Source: Bacteroides sp. CAG:144 (lineage in GTDB: Bacteria > Bacteroidota > Bacteroidia > Bacteroidales > UBA11471). Taken from it: a stretch of 8,033 bases of DNA. Where the stretch lies: the NCBI GenBank assembly GCA_000434215.1, contig HF999669.1, forward strand, positions 1 to 8,033. The letters run 5' to 3'. Below, piece after piece: positions 1-7,590 of this stretch. Position numbers and translations under genes: made by a program. Under the pieces are notes generated by a model. It was not told the DNA's origin. It saw nothing but the letters and a program-made list of their open reading frames with translations, and did not search any database. The first letter of the stretch is position 1. Every line of letters starts with the position of its first letter.

Positions 1-281
1 GCATGTACCCTATTGCCGACCCGGGAACGGCAGGATATATGGCCAATTTCATACAAGACGGCATTTTCTGGGAATTCCTTTCCTATTGTGCCGGAGTAGG
101 CGGAAGTATCCTCATCATCGGCTCCGCTGCCGGTGTCGTAGCTATGGGACTGGAAAAAATCAATTTCGGCTGGTATCTCAAAAATATCTCCCTCCTTGCC
201 CTCATCGGATATCTCGCCGGTGCCGGGGTATATATCCTCGAAGCCATATACTTGAAACCGCTTATCGAAAGCACCTTGTAA
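1..281 (+). CDS. nhaD: Na+/H+ antiporter, NhaD type (C-terminal fragment, 5' end outside window)
   Basis: Only the last ~92 codons are present; the frame is open to the left edge and ends at TAA 279-281. The ATG at 3 is probably an internal Met, because the reading frame has no start context and the text fits the C-terminus of a much larger protein. The fragment carries two hydrophobic segments, one around GVGGSILIIGSAAGVVAMG and one around ISLLALIGYLAGAGVYILEA, joined by a short loop containing EKINFGWYLK. This pattern, with its glycine-rich GGSILIIGSAAG stretch, is typical of the last helices of NhaD antiporters of the ion transporter superfamily, which exchange cytoplasmic Na+ for periplasmic H+ at the inner membrane. 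The assignment is from recognition of the family; other members of the superfamily (ArsB/CitM-like) are less likely. It is followed by its own terminator, so it is not in an operon with the downstream lyase. Confidence 0.8.
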   Translation, partial: MYPIADPGTAGYMANFIQDGIFWEFLSYCAGVGGSILIIGSAAGVVAMGLEKINFGWYLKNISLLALIGYLAGAGVYILEAIYLKPLIESTL

Positions 282-305
282 TAAAAAACAGTATTTTTAC
301 TGATA

Positions 306-348
306 TAATCCTCCCGGGAAATAATAATTTTCCGGGAGGATTACTTTT
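306..348 (+). terminator. Intrinsic terminator after nhaD
   Basis: A perfect 12-bp inverted repeat pairs TAATCCTCCCGG (306-317) with CCGGGAGGATTA (332-343). It extends inward by one G-T and three A-T pairs (318-321 with 328-331), leaving the loop TAATAA (322-327). CTTTTG follows directly. It lies 25 bp after the antiporter stop codon, the expected place for a terminator of that gene. The T-run is short, and the near-symmetric arms would also form a hairpin in the opposite transcript. Confidence 0.8.
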
Positions 349-396
349 GAGACAGCCCATTTTTTCCACCTATTATACACAATAATCCTCTTTTTT

Positions 397-419
397 TCGG
401 GGAATAATTTATTTCTTTG
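397..419 (+). promoter_or_regulatory. Possible Bacteroidetes-type promoter for the pectate lyase
   Basis: TTTCTTTG at 412-419 matches the Bacteroidetes -7 element TAnnTTTG in all but one position and is followed by CA, as often seen in this phylum. The matching -33 TTTG is not clear; only a T-rich TTTCGG lies about 15 nt upstream. If used, transcription would begin around 424-428, leaving a leader of only ~20 nt before the ATG at 444. The position between a terminator and an isolated gene favours a promoter here, but the box itself is imperfect. Confidence 0.4.
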
Positions 420-443
420 CATATTGAAAAAATAAAATCTATC

Positions 444-2825
444 ATGAAAAACAAATTCTTACTTCTTTCTTTCGGCCTTTTTATGGCCGCATCGACATCT
501 TTCGGACAAGAACTGCCTGCATTTCCGGGAGCCGAAGGTTACGGCCGGTATGTTACCGGCGGACGGGGCGGTAAAACCATTCACGTCACCAATCTCAATG
601 ACAGTGGAGAAGGTTCGTTGCGTTGGGCCGTAGAACAAGGCGGTGCCCGCACCATCGTCTTCGACGTATCGGGTATTATAGAGCTGAAATCGAGACTCAG
701 CATAAAATCAGGAGACGTAACCATAGCCGGACAAACAGCCCCCGGCGACGGCATCTGCATTAAAAATTACAACGTATCGATCGATGCAGACAATGTCATC
801 ATGCGCTTTATCCGCTGCCGCATGGGTGATGAGGCCAAGAGCGAAGATGATGCCATGACCGCAAGAAATCGTAAAGGCATCATCATAGACCACTGTACCA
901 TGAGCTGGTGTACCGACGAGTGCGGGTCTTTCTATGGTAACAAAAATTTCACACTACAATGGTGTCTGCTCAGCGAGAGTCTCAGCCGGTCGGTCCACGT
1001 CAAGGGAAACCACGGGTACGGAGGTATCTGGGGCGGTGAAGGTGCAACATTCCACCATAACATGCTGGCACACCATACAAGCCGCACACCCCGATTGTGC
1101 GGAAGCCGTTATACCGGCCGTCCCGACGATGAACGTGTAGATCTCATCAACAACGTATTCTACAACTGGGGTCCCACCAACGGAGGATATGCAGGCGAGG
1201 GTGGCTCTTACAATTTTATCAACAATTACTATAAACCCGGTCCTTCGACAGCGACAAAAACAACGCTCGTACACCGTATCTTCTCGCCCAATGCCGATGA
1301 CGGCAGCAATACCAATGAAGCCGGCGTATGGGGAAAATTCTATGTCAATGGCAACGTATTCGACAACACTTGTCCCGAAATCCAAAGCAACTCCACCTCG
1401 ATGAAAAATATCGAGAGTGTAAACAGCAACAACTGGAACGGTATACACCCTAACGGTACACCGACAGGCGGAATGGCGACGATCAAATCGCTCGTAGCTT
1501 TTGATTCTCCTGAAATATCCCGTCATACAGCCGAAAAGGCATACGAAAAAGTCTTGAACTACGTCGGGGCATCGTACCTCCGCGATGCAATCGACCTGCG
1601 TATCATGAGCGAAACAGAGGGTGGTATATATACGTTTGAAGGCTCGAACGGAAGCACCAACGGCATTATCGATTCACAAAACGATGTAGAAGGCTATATC
1701 GAATACGAAACTTCACGCCGGTTGAAAGACAGCGATAACGACGGGATACCCGACGCTTGGGAAATCGCCAACGGACTCGATCCCAAGAATATGGACGATG
1801 CCGCACAACCTTTTCCCGGAGCCAACGGATACACCGCACTCGAAGTATACATCAACAGTCTCGTCGAAGACATCATGAAAGACGGGACCGCCGAAGCAGA
1901 AAACAGTATCGAAGAGTTCTATCCTACTTACATACAACCCGACTATACCGACGAGGACTATTACAAACCGGGTGAAGGTTATGAACCCGAAGAGGATAAC
2001 CGCGTTCTCGTAGGCGGAGATAAAGCCGTTACGATATGGGAAATGAAAAACAGCGAAAAAACAGCAAGCAGTGCACCCGAACTTCTATCGACGGAGATGA
2101 CCATCAGCGGACTGCATTCCGAGCTTAACGGCGGATATTTGAGATACGCAGCCGACCATTGGATAAATAATAGCGGTATTGTAGACAGTATCTACATCCT
2201 GTATACCATTACTCCCAAAAACGAGCACTATATGGCGATCGACTCCGTTTCGTTCTATGCTAAACGTATGGGAACCGACAATATGCTTTTTTCGGCTTAC
2301 TGTGATATACGAGAATCTTTCTCCACGGCTACGGAACTATATTTCGGAGCACAACCCGAACGGGACAATTATCAACTCTTTTCTTACAAATTGGAGAAAC
2401 CCATACTTGTTTCTCCGGGACAATCTTTCTACCTGAAATTCCAGCCTTATACAAAAGGGGCTTTGAAAAGTTTGAAATACACCATTGCTTTCAAAGACGT
2501 TACCTTCTACGGACGCACCGGAACAGCCGACAATATTACAACCTCGGGTATCGACATAGCTACGGCAACCGATGCAACCACGATAAAGGTATCGCCCAAT
2601 CCCGTGCGAGAGAATGCAACGCTATCCTATTCGCTGGATAAAGCCTCAACGGTAAAAATAGATATTATATCGTTTTCGGGTCAGACTCTCTACCAAACAT
2701 CGCTTATACAGCTGGCCGGTAACCACAGCATAGAATTGCCTTTGGCCAACCTCCCCGCAGGTTCTTATATATGTAGAGTCATTACCCAAGAAAATGCACA
2801 AACACTGAAACTCATTAAAGAGTAG
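444..2825 (+). CDS. Secreted polysaccharide lyase family 1 pectate lyase with T9SS sorting domain
   Basis: 793 aa. It cleaves de-esterified polygalacturonate by beta-elimination outside the cell or at its surface. The ATG at 444 is preferred over a TTG at 417 because it directly begins a signal peptide ([18 protein letters not shown], likely cut near SFG/QE) and the TTG overlaps the probable promoter box. The mature start [18 protein letters not shown] and the right-handed beta-helix (residues ~25-400) are typical of Bacteroidetes PL1 enzymes. IDHCTMSW (148-155) and SRTPR (213-217) match the conserved metal-site and catalytic-arginine regions. Residues 429-450 ([12 protein letters not shown], then GLDPKN) form a TSP3-like calcium loop, followed by a very acidic Tyr/Glu/Asp-rich linker (485-520). 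Residues ~521-691 are an unassigned beta-rich domain. Residues 712-793 ([13 protein letters not shown] ... [10 protein letters not shown] ... LKLIKE) are a canonical T9SS type A sorting domain, so surface attachment or release through T9SS is expected. It is monocistronic: terminators lie on both sides. The family is confident; the exact pectin substrate is not known from sequence. Confidence 0.92.
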   Translation: MKNKFLLLSFGLFMAASTSFGQELPAFPGAEGYGRYVTGGRGGKTIHVTNLNDSGEGSLRWAVEQGGARTIVFDVSGIIELKSRLSIKSGDVTIAGQTAPGDGICIKNYNVSIDADNVIMRFIRCRMGDEAKSEDDAMTARNRKGIIIDHCTMSWCTDECGSFYGNKNFTLQWCLLSESLSRSVHVKGNHGYGGIWGGEGATFHHNMLAHHTSRTPRLCGSRYTGRPDDERVDLINNVFYNWGPTNGGYAGEGGSYNFINNYYKPGPSTATKTTLVHRIFSPNADDGSNTNEAGVWGKFYVNGNVFDNTCPEIQSNSTSMKNIESVNSNNWNGIHPNGTPTGGMATIKSLVAFDSPEISRHTAEKAYEKVLNYVGASYLRDAIDLRIMSETEGGIYTFEGSNGSTNGIIDSQNDVEGYIEYETSRRLKDSDNDGIPDAWEIANGLDPKNMDDAAQPFPGANGYTALEVYINSLVEDIMKDGTAEAENSIEEFYPTYIQPDYTDEDYYKPGEGYEPEEDNRVLVGGDKAVTIWEMKNSEKTASSAPELLSTEMTISGLHSELNGGYLRYAADHWINNSGIVDSIYILYTITPKNEHYMAIDSVSFYAKRMGTDNMLFSAYCDIRESFSTATELYFGAQPERDNYQLFSYKLEKPILVSPGQSFYLKFQPYTKGALKSLKYTIAFKDVTFYGRTGTADNITTSGIDIATATDATTIKVSPNPVRENATLSYSLDKASTVKIDIISFSGQTLYQTSLIQLAGNHSIELPLANLPAGSYICRVITQENAQTLKLIKE

Positions 2826-2844
2826 TTTCCAAAGATGTCGAAAC

Positions 2845-2889
2845 AAAGGGCGCACCGAAAAAGTAACGGTACGCCCTTTTTCTTTCGCT
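2845..2889 (+). terminator. Intrinsic terminator after the pectate lyase
   Basis: A 13-nt stem pairs AAAGGGCGCACCG (2845-2857) with CGGTACGCCCTTT (2867-2879) across a 9-nt loop (AAAAAGTAA), 19 bp after the stop codon. TTTTTCTTT follows the stem. The only mismatch is C2853 against A2871. In a transcript of the other strand that position becomes a G-U wobble, so the hairpin may also stop minus-strand read-through from the convergent xylanase gene, although the T-run there is poorer. Confidence 0.85.
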
Positions 2890-2976
2890 ATTTTCTATCG
2901 ATAGTTTTACGCGTATTTCTCTCGACCCGTTTCTCACGTCCCAATACAAAACAGGGTTACCCACACACAAAACACA

Positions 2977-3276
2977 TGTCATTCTGAAAGGTTTTACCTC
3001 AAAGAATCTCTCTCGAAACGAGTCTATTGTGAGATCTCTCACATACGTTCGAGATGACAAGCAATGTCATTCTGACGACCGCAAGGGAGGAAGAATCTCT
3101 TCATATCGTCACCGAACAGAGATTCCTCGTCGGCCTACCGGCCTCACTCGGAATGACAAACAAATTGCATGAGATTCCCCCCATATCCATTTGAAATGAC
3201 AGAGAATGAGATTCCTCGCATACGCTCGAAACGACTATCGACTGTCATACTGAACATCAGTAAAACATCTTCCACC
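2977..3276. repeat. Cluster of degenerate REP-like repeats (TGTCATTCTGA...GAATCTC)
   Basis: Seven related units of about 30-40 bp fill this intergenic stretch. Each starts with TGTCATTCTGA or a variant and ends with GAATCTC or a variant. Plus-orientation units are at 2977-3011, 3065-3100 and, degenerate, 3243-3276. Minus-orientation units are at 3031-3059, 3118-3158, 3171-3201 and 3208-3236. The first four form two inverted pairs (2977-3059 and 3065-3158) that could fold as long stem-loops, and the fourth contains its own small palindrome (CGGCCTACCGGCC). Sequence between the outer motifs varies in length and content. No open frame with coding character covers them. They sit between convergent genes and their terminators, the usual place for REP-type elements. 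I recall similar TCATTCTGA/GAATCTC repeats in many Bacteroidetes genomes, but that is memory rather than a search. Confidence 0.75.
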
Positions 3277-3282
3277 TAAGTA

Positions 3283-3326
3283 AAAAATGGAGAGAAGGCC
3301 GATCTCTCGGAATCGACCTCCTCTCC
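3283..3326 (-). terminator. Intrinsic terminator after the xylanase (minus strand)
   Basis: Arms 3289-3303 and 3312-3326 form a 15-bp stem with an 8-nt loop. Read on the plus strand it has two A-C mismatches (3295/3320 and 3299/3316). Read on the minus strand both become G-U wobbles, so the stem is fully paired, and it is followed by ATTTTTTA. Orientation is therefore well supported as minus, ending the adhesin-xylanase transcript about 80 nt after the xylanase stop codon. Confidence 0.88.
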
Positions 3327-3404
3327 TCTATACGATTTTGTCCTTTTAAACAGACATCAAGAAAGCCACATTCTCAAAATCATTAATAAGAACAAAATGA
3401 AAAA

Positions 3405-5123
3405 TCAATGAATCAATATGCCCTGCCCCTCGACAATATAAAAACCGGAAGGCAAATTCCCTATTTGCGAACGCTCCAACTGCAAAGCTACCGAACGCCC
3501 CATCACGTCATACACATCGACATAAGGCGGTAATGTTTCAGTAGAAACCGTACAATTCTCTACACCTCCTGTTTGAGCATACTCTTCAAGAATATTACGC
3601 AAAGCAAAGAATGCCGGTTTGGCCTCCATAGCGGCATTAAACAACAACGGTGCTCCCTGACGCCATGACTGGTCGTCTTTTACGCCCCATACCACAACAG
3701 CTCTGCAATGGTCGTATTTCATCATGACATCGACCAATGCCGCATACTCTGCAGCCTGACGTTCATAAGCATCGGGAGCGCTCAAATCGGGAATAGACAT
3801 ATCCAACTCGGTAACGGTACATTCCAATCCCAATGAAGCATAACGTTTTATATTGTTATCGAACTTCGTCGAATCGAACTCCTCACCCACTGTCAGATGA
3901 CACTGGAATCCCACTCCATCGAGTGGAATCCCACTCTTTTGCAGACGGCGTACCAAATTATAAAAAGCCGTAGTTTTGGCTTTTCCCTGAAACTCTGCGC
4001 CATAATCATTGAGAACAAGACGGGCATCGGGATCGGCTCGATGAGCATACACAAAAGCCGAGTCGATATAATCCTCTCCTATAACAGTAGCCCAAACCGA
4101 CTCTCTCAACTTATACCCCGTAGGATTGGTACGAATGATACTCTGGTCGTCGTCGAGACACTCGTTCACAACGTCCCACTCATCGACATGCCCCTTGAAA
4201 TGGGTAACAACCGTGGTAACATGCTCTTTAAGAATTTGGAGTAACTCTTCACGGGTATAGTTATGGTCGTTCTTTATACCGTTGGAACTGATCCATGCCG
4301 GCAGTTGCTTATGCCATACCAGTGTATGACCGCGCACTTCCATGTCATGACGCTCGGCCAAGCTCACCAAACAATCGCCGGCATAGAAATTGAACTCTCC
4401 CCGGTTAGGCTGTATGGCATCGACCTTCATCTCGTTTTCGGCCACAACCATATTGAAGTTATGAGATACCGTCGCAGTCTCCACGAGGTTCTCGTTATTC
4501 ACGTCGATACGCCAAAGAGGGATAGCCACTCCGATTTTCTTCCCACACTTCTCGGCATAGTAACGCAAGGTCTGAGTCTCATCGGTATAATCATAGCCAA
4601 GATCCGACGATACCAAACGCACATTATCGATATAAAAATCGGCATCGTTGGAGTTATACCCCATATAGAGCTTATCACTGGTATTCGAGACCTTCGTCAT
4701 ACGGTACGACCGCTCAACCCACTGATCGGCGGCACCCTGCGTTACAAAGTCGGCATCGGCATAAATAGTATCGGCTCCTATGCGGGCTGAGAACTGTTTG
4801 TATTCTCCGTCGGTCGAAGGGCGGTACAAGTCAAATGCCAAATACTGGTAATCGCCGGTTATCTCTTCGGCCGTCATTTGGTCGAGCGTAAATTCAACAG
4901 TGGTATTCCAACTTTTGTTGGTGATATGCAAGACCTTATTTTGGGCATTGATCGGGTCGGCCACAACAGTGGCTCGCGACTCGGTATTGCTGCCATTGAA
5001 AATATCATTCATCGGAATGGTCTCGCCTATCGCATAATTTTCAAAGTCGAACAAGATTTTCTCTTCGGCACCGATGGCGGTATGAGCCAACAGTGCAAGA
5101 GAGACTAACCATACTTTTTTCAT
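3405..5123 (-). CDS. Secreted endo-1,4-beta-xylanase, glycoside hydrolase family 10
   Basis: 572 aa. It hydrolyses internal beta-1,4 bonds of xylan with retention of configuration. The first 18 residues (MKKVWLVSLALLAHTAIG) are a signal peptide, fixing the start. Residues ~21-175 are a jelly-roll-like domain starting LFDFENYAIGE and ending FYIDNVRL, a pattern common in CBM4/9-like carbohydrate-binding modules. Residues ~187-515 are the GH10 barrel, of usual length, with GHTLVWH (265-271), acid/base Glu321 in WDVVNE, GVGFQCHL (403-410), nucleophile Glu439 in VTELD, and VVVWGVKDDQSW (476-487). All catalytic landmarks are present, so the enzyme should be active. The last ~40 residues (VDVYDVMGRSV, LPSGFYIVEG) resemble the second half of a T9SS type A tail but lack the initial PNP strand and the final lysine-rich end. 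It lies 31 bp downstream of the adhesin-like gene on the same strand, with no promoter or Shine-Dalgarno visible between, so co-transcription is likely. The N-terminal domain is paralogous to that of its neighbour. Confidence 0.95.
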   Translation of the reverse strand: MKKVWLVSLALLAHTAIGAEEKILFDFENYAIGETIPMNDIFNGSNTESRATVVADPINAQNKVLHITNKSWNTTVEFTLDQMTAEEITGDYQYLAFDLYRPSTDGEYKQFSARIGADTIYADADFVTQGAADQWVERSYRMTKVSNTSDKLYMGYNSNDADFYIDNVRLVSSDLGYDYTDETQTLRYYAEKCGKKIGVAIPLWRIDVNNENLVETATVSHNFNMVVAENEMKVDAIQPNRGEFNFYAGDCLVSLAERHDMEVRGHTLVWHKQLPAWISSNGIKNDHNYTREELLQILKEHVTTVVTHFKGHVDEWDVVNECLDDDQSIIRTNPTGYKLRESVWATVIGEDYIDSAFVYAHRADPDARLVLNDYGAEFQGKAKTTAFYNLVRRLQKSGIPLDGVGFQCHLTVGEEFDSTKFDNNIKRYASLGLECTVTELDMSIPDLSAPDAYERQAAEYAALVDVMMKYDHCRAVVVWGVKDDQSWRQGAPLLFNAAMEAKPAFFALRNILEEYAQTGGVENCTVSTETLPPYVDVYDVMGRSVALQLERSQIGNLPSGFYIVEGQGILIH

Positions 5124-5154
5124 ATTCGGTTATATTTAAAGGATTTCGAGAGAA

Positions 5155-7590
5155 TTAATAATTGACAATCGTCGTCGACTGCCCGGCAACTTCTATAACA
5201 TAAGTGCCCGGGAGTGCCTCGATAAGAGTAAGTCCTTGACGGGCGGTCTCCGATTTAAGAAGCTGTCCCGAAGTAGAATACAGACGGATCACATCACCGG
5301 CCTCACTCTCTACACAGATATTTCCGGATTGAGTATAGATACGTACCCGGTCTTCGCTCTCGGTCGATTTCACACCGCTCGTGCTTTTGGCAACAAGTAC
5401 GAATTGTTTGCCTGTTTCGGTGGTACGCTCTTCAACCGCCCATTTTTCCGTATCGGGCAATTTCACATTGAAATCCCACGGATCACCCCATAATGAAGAT
5501 TTCCCTTTGTAAGAAATGAGAACAAACTCATCGCCTTCATTATAGACGTAGCTATCATCTATTTTGATTCTGACAACCGGTTTCTCGTCGCTCTCCATGA
5601 AATCCTGTGTCTGGTTGTAATACACCAGATGACCGTCGACAATCAGGCTGTCGTGATGAGTAGGCGAAGCAATCTCAAATTCCATTTCAGTAGTCGGACG
5701 CAAATAGAGCGACACGGAGTCGTCCGAGGCAAAATTTTTCAAAGTCAATGTACCGATACCGTTGCTACCCGGTTCGAGGCGTCCATATACGTCGACATCA
5801 TCGGCAATATTTCCTGTACCGCCGATAGTTGCACCTTCAAACACAAAAACAAGAGTTCCTTCTTTGGCATATCCGGTTCCTCCGGTCAGGCCTTCGGATT
5901 CAGTTTTCTTGACATCGTTATTGACCAGCAATTTACCTCCGAGAACTTGAATGCCACCCGTGATAAGGTTGTTGTTATTGGTGAGCGTATAAGTTCCGGT
6001 ACCTTCTTTGATGATACCTAAGGTTTGTTCGATATACGGTTTTCCGTTTTTCTCGGGAGGGGCAATCTGTCCGGAGAGTTCAGAGTCGGTACCGGAACAA
6101 CCCACCAAGAAATAGGAGCTCGGAGAAGAAGCCTTGAAATAGCCATAAATGCGCGAGGTAGGAGACATTTGCAACTCACCGATGCGGAAAGCGCGTGTAC
6201 CCGACTCACAAGCCAACGCCGTGCCATCGTGCAATACAAGAACAGAGTTCTCGAACATCGTATTCACCTTGCCCGAAGATAAACTTTCTTCTATCTCTGC
6301 GGGATTGAATGTCTTGCCGCCATGGCCCAAAACTACGCCATAAAAACCGGCCGTCGATACAACCTCTTTGTAGGGATAAACATTCACAGTACCGGAGAAG
6401 CCATTCCAATCGGGATACTTCGCTCCTTTTTCATTTCCCAAATGAGAACGCTCACCACCGGCATAGATATTCAACGTACCGTTACCGGAGAGAGAAGACA
6501 TCCAATAAGCATAGCGCGACAAATATACATCGAGAGCCGTCCCTTCGGCCATAATCATCGGGGTGCTTACCGATACATAACTATCGGAGCTGTTGTCGAA
6601 ACAGGTATAGAGCGTTCCTCCTTCGGTAAGCAACGATGTACCGAGGACGTTCCCGTTTTGAACACCCATACGCAATTCCCCGTCTTTGAGGTAAGTCCCT
6701 TTCAGAAACTGGTTATTGACACCTACTGTAACAGAACCGCCACCTTGCACAATAAACTGTCCAGCACCAGTCAAGGCCGCCTCACCGTCGGCTGCGGTGA
6801 GTGTATAATCCAATTCGGTATTATCGAAAACGACCGTCGAGGCCTCCATAGTTCCACTTACCTGTACCGTTGTAGGGGTAGCTGTTGCCGTAGTCAACAC
6901 ATTATCATCGAAAATGACACGATTGCCCGACGCAAAGGCAACCGGTGTTCCCGTGGCAGGATCATCTTCCACAGCAGAGAAATTGGTTGTCGCCGCGTCC
7001 CATACATTCGAAACAGAAGCCGTCCAACGAATCGTGTCGGTCTCGACCGATGATACACCCGAAAGGCGTACATTATCGATGTAATACTCCACGACATCAC
7101 AATGAAAGCCCAACAAAAGAGTTGTAGACTCATTATAAATACGATTAAAATCATAACTTTTGGGTATCCACTTGCCTTTATCGCCCAAGAAAGGAAAATC
7201 ACTGTCCCAATAGAGAGTCGTAGAACCATCTGTGGACGGTCCGAGAAGCACGGCCGTCTGCATATGATCATTAGTTTGATCTGCCGCCCGATAGAGGTCG
7301 AAAGAAACTTTCTGATAGTTATCGAGCAAATTTTTTCCCGTAATACCTTCGGGAAGGACAAACTGTACAAAAGTATTCCAATTATCGACTTTTACGTGCA
7401 ACACTTTGTTGTCGGGATTGAGGGGATCGGCTACAACCTCGGCCGTAGAAGTCGTAGGACCATAAATATTGACCATTGTAAACGCATCTCCCACATTGTA
7501 ATTTTCGAAATCGCACAAAACAATTTCACCTGCATTTCCGGCCGTTATCGCAGCACATAGAAATGCACATAAAGTAAAGATTTTTTTCAT
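5155..7590 (-). CDS. Secreted PATR-like beta-repeat adhesin/scaffold protein with xylanase-type N-terminal domain
   Basis: 811 aa; no enzyme active site is recognised. Residues 1-20 (MKKIFTLCAFLCAAITAGNA) are a signal peptide; there is no lipobox. Residues ~22-178 (VLCDFENYNVGD ... YYIDNVRL) match the N-terminal domain of the downstream xylanase over its full length, sharing DFENY, VVADP, NKVLH, WNT, FDLYR and YIDNVRL. Residues ~186-260 (IRWTASVSNVWDAATTNF, RVIFDDN) resemble the opening of autotransporter-type repeat proteins. Residues ~260-620 are rich in Gly, Thr, Ser and Asn and contain beta-helix-like units; the clearest, at 523-557 (LGIIKEGTGTYTLTNNNN then GGIQVLGGKLLVNND), fits the passenger-associated transport repeat (PATR), and 601-616 (VYGRLEPGSNGIGTLT) fits the usual end of such arrays. 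Residues 748-811 (VRIYTQSGNICV, RLYSTSGQLL, LPGTYVIEV) look like a T9SS-type tail without the usual PNP motif. There is no autotransporter beta-barrel. Inferred role: a surface or released polysaccharide-binding scaffold acting with the xylanase. First gene of the probable two-gene operon. Confidence 0.82.
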   Translation of the reverse strand: MKKIFTLCAFLCAAITAGNAGEIVLCDFENYNVGDAFTMVNIYGPTTSTAEVVADPLNPDNKVLHVKVDNWNTFVQFVLPEGITGKNLLDNYQKVSFDLYRAADQTNDHMQTAVLLGPSTDGSTTLYWDSDFPFLGDKGKWIPKSYDFNRIYNESTTLLLGFHCDVVEYYIDNVRLSGVSSVETDTIRWTASVSNVWDAATTNFSAVEDDPATGTPVAFASGNRVIFDDNVLTTATATPTTVQVSGTMEASTVVFDNTELDYTLTAADGEAALTGAGQFIVQGGGSVTVGVNNQFLKGTYLKDGELRMGVQNGNVLGTSLLTEGGTLYTCFDNSSDSYVSVSTPMIMAEGTALDVYLSRYAYWMSSLSGNGTLNIYAGGERSHLGNEKGAKYPDWNGFSGTVNVYPYKEVVSTAGFYGVVLGHGGKTFNPAEIEESLSSGKVNTMFENSVLVLHDGTALACESGTRAFRIGELQMSPTSRIYGYFKASSPSSYFLVGCSGTDSELSGQIAPPEKNGKPYIEQTLGIIKEGTGTYTLTNNNNLITGGIQVLGGKLLVNNDVKKTESEGLTGGTGYAKEGTLVFVFEGATIGGTGNIADDVDVYGRLEPGSNGIGTLTLKNFASDDSVSLYLRPTTEMEFEIASPTHHDSLIVDGHLVYYNQTQDFMESDEKPVVRIKIDDSYVYNEGDEFVLISYKGKSSLWGDPWDFNVKLPDTEKWAVEERTTETGKQFVLVAKSTSGVKSTESEDRVRIYTQSGNICVESEAGDVIRLYSTSGQLLKSETARQGLTLIEALPGTYVIEVAGQSTTIVNY

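Noticed and set aside
417..443. TTG start at 417 giving an N-terminal extension of nine residues (MHIEKIKSI) on the pectate lyase
   Set aside because: It would overlap the probable -7 box and put charged residues in front of a clean signal peptide that begins at ATG 444.
954..1526. 190-codon open frame on the minus strand inside the pectate lyase gene
   Set aside because: Its translation is low-complexity and Cys/Val/Ala-rich without domain character; the opposite frame encodes a clear PL1 enzyme.
2815..3060. 81-codon minus-strand open frame across the lyase stop and the repeat cluster
   Set aside because: It runs through the terminator hairpin and the repeat units, and its product has no signal or domain; it is a chance frame.
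2977..3276. CRISPR array
   Set aside because: Units vary in sequence, occur in both orientations and have irregular spacing; there are no identical direct repeats with uniform spacers and no cas gene.
2826..3404. Insertion sequence remnant or tRNA/attachment site in the convergent intergenic region
   Set aside because: No transposase fragment, target-site duplication or tRNA-like fold was seen; only the terminators and the short repeats are supported.
4263..4790. 175-codon open frame on the plus strand inside the xylanase gene
   Set aside because: Antisense shadow of the GH10 coding sequence; no start context and no recognisable motif.
6322..7053. 243-codon open frame on the plus strand inside the adhesin-like gene
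   Set aside because: Arg/His/Ile-rich shadow translation; the minus-strand frame has a signal peptide, a domain shared with the xylanase, and a secretion tail.
7531..7590. Lipoprotein signal on the 811-aa protein (Cys at residues 8 and 12)
   Set aside because: The cysteines lie within the hydrophobic core without a proper lipobox; an ordinary cleavage site near GNA/GE fits better.
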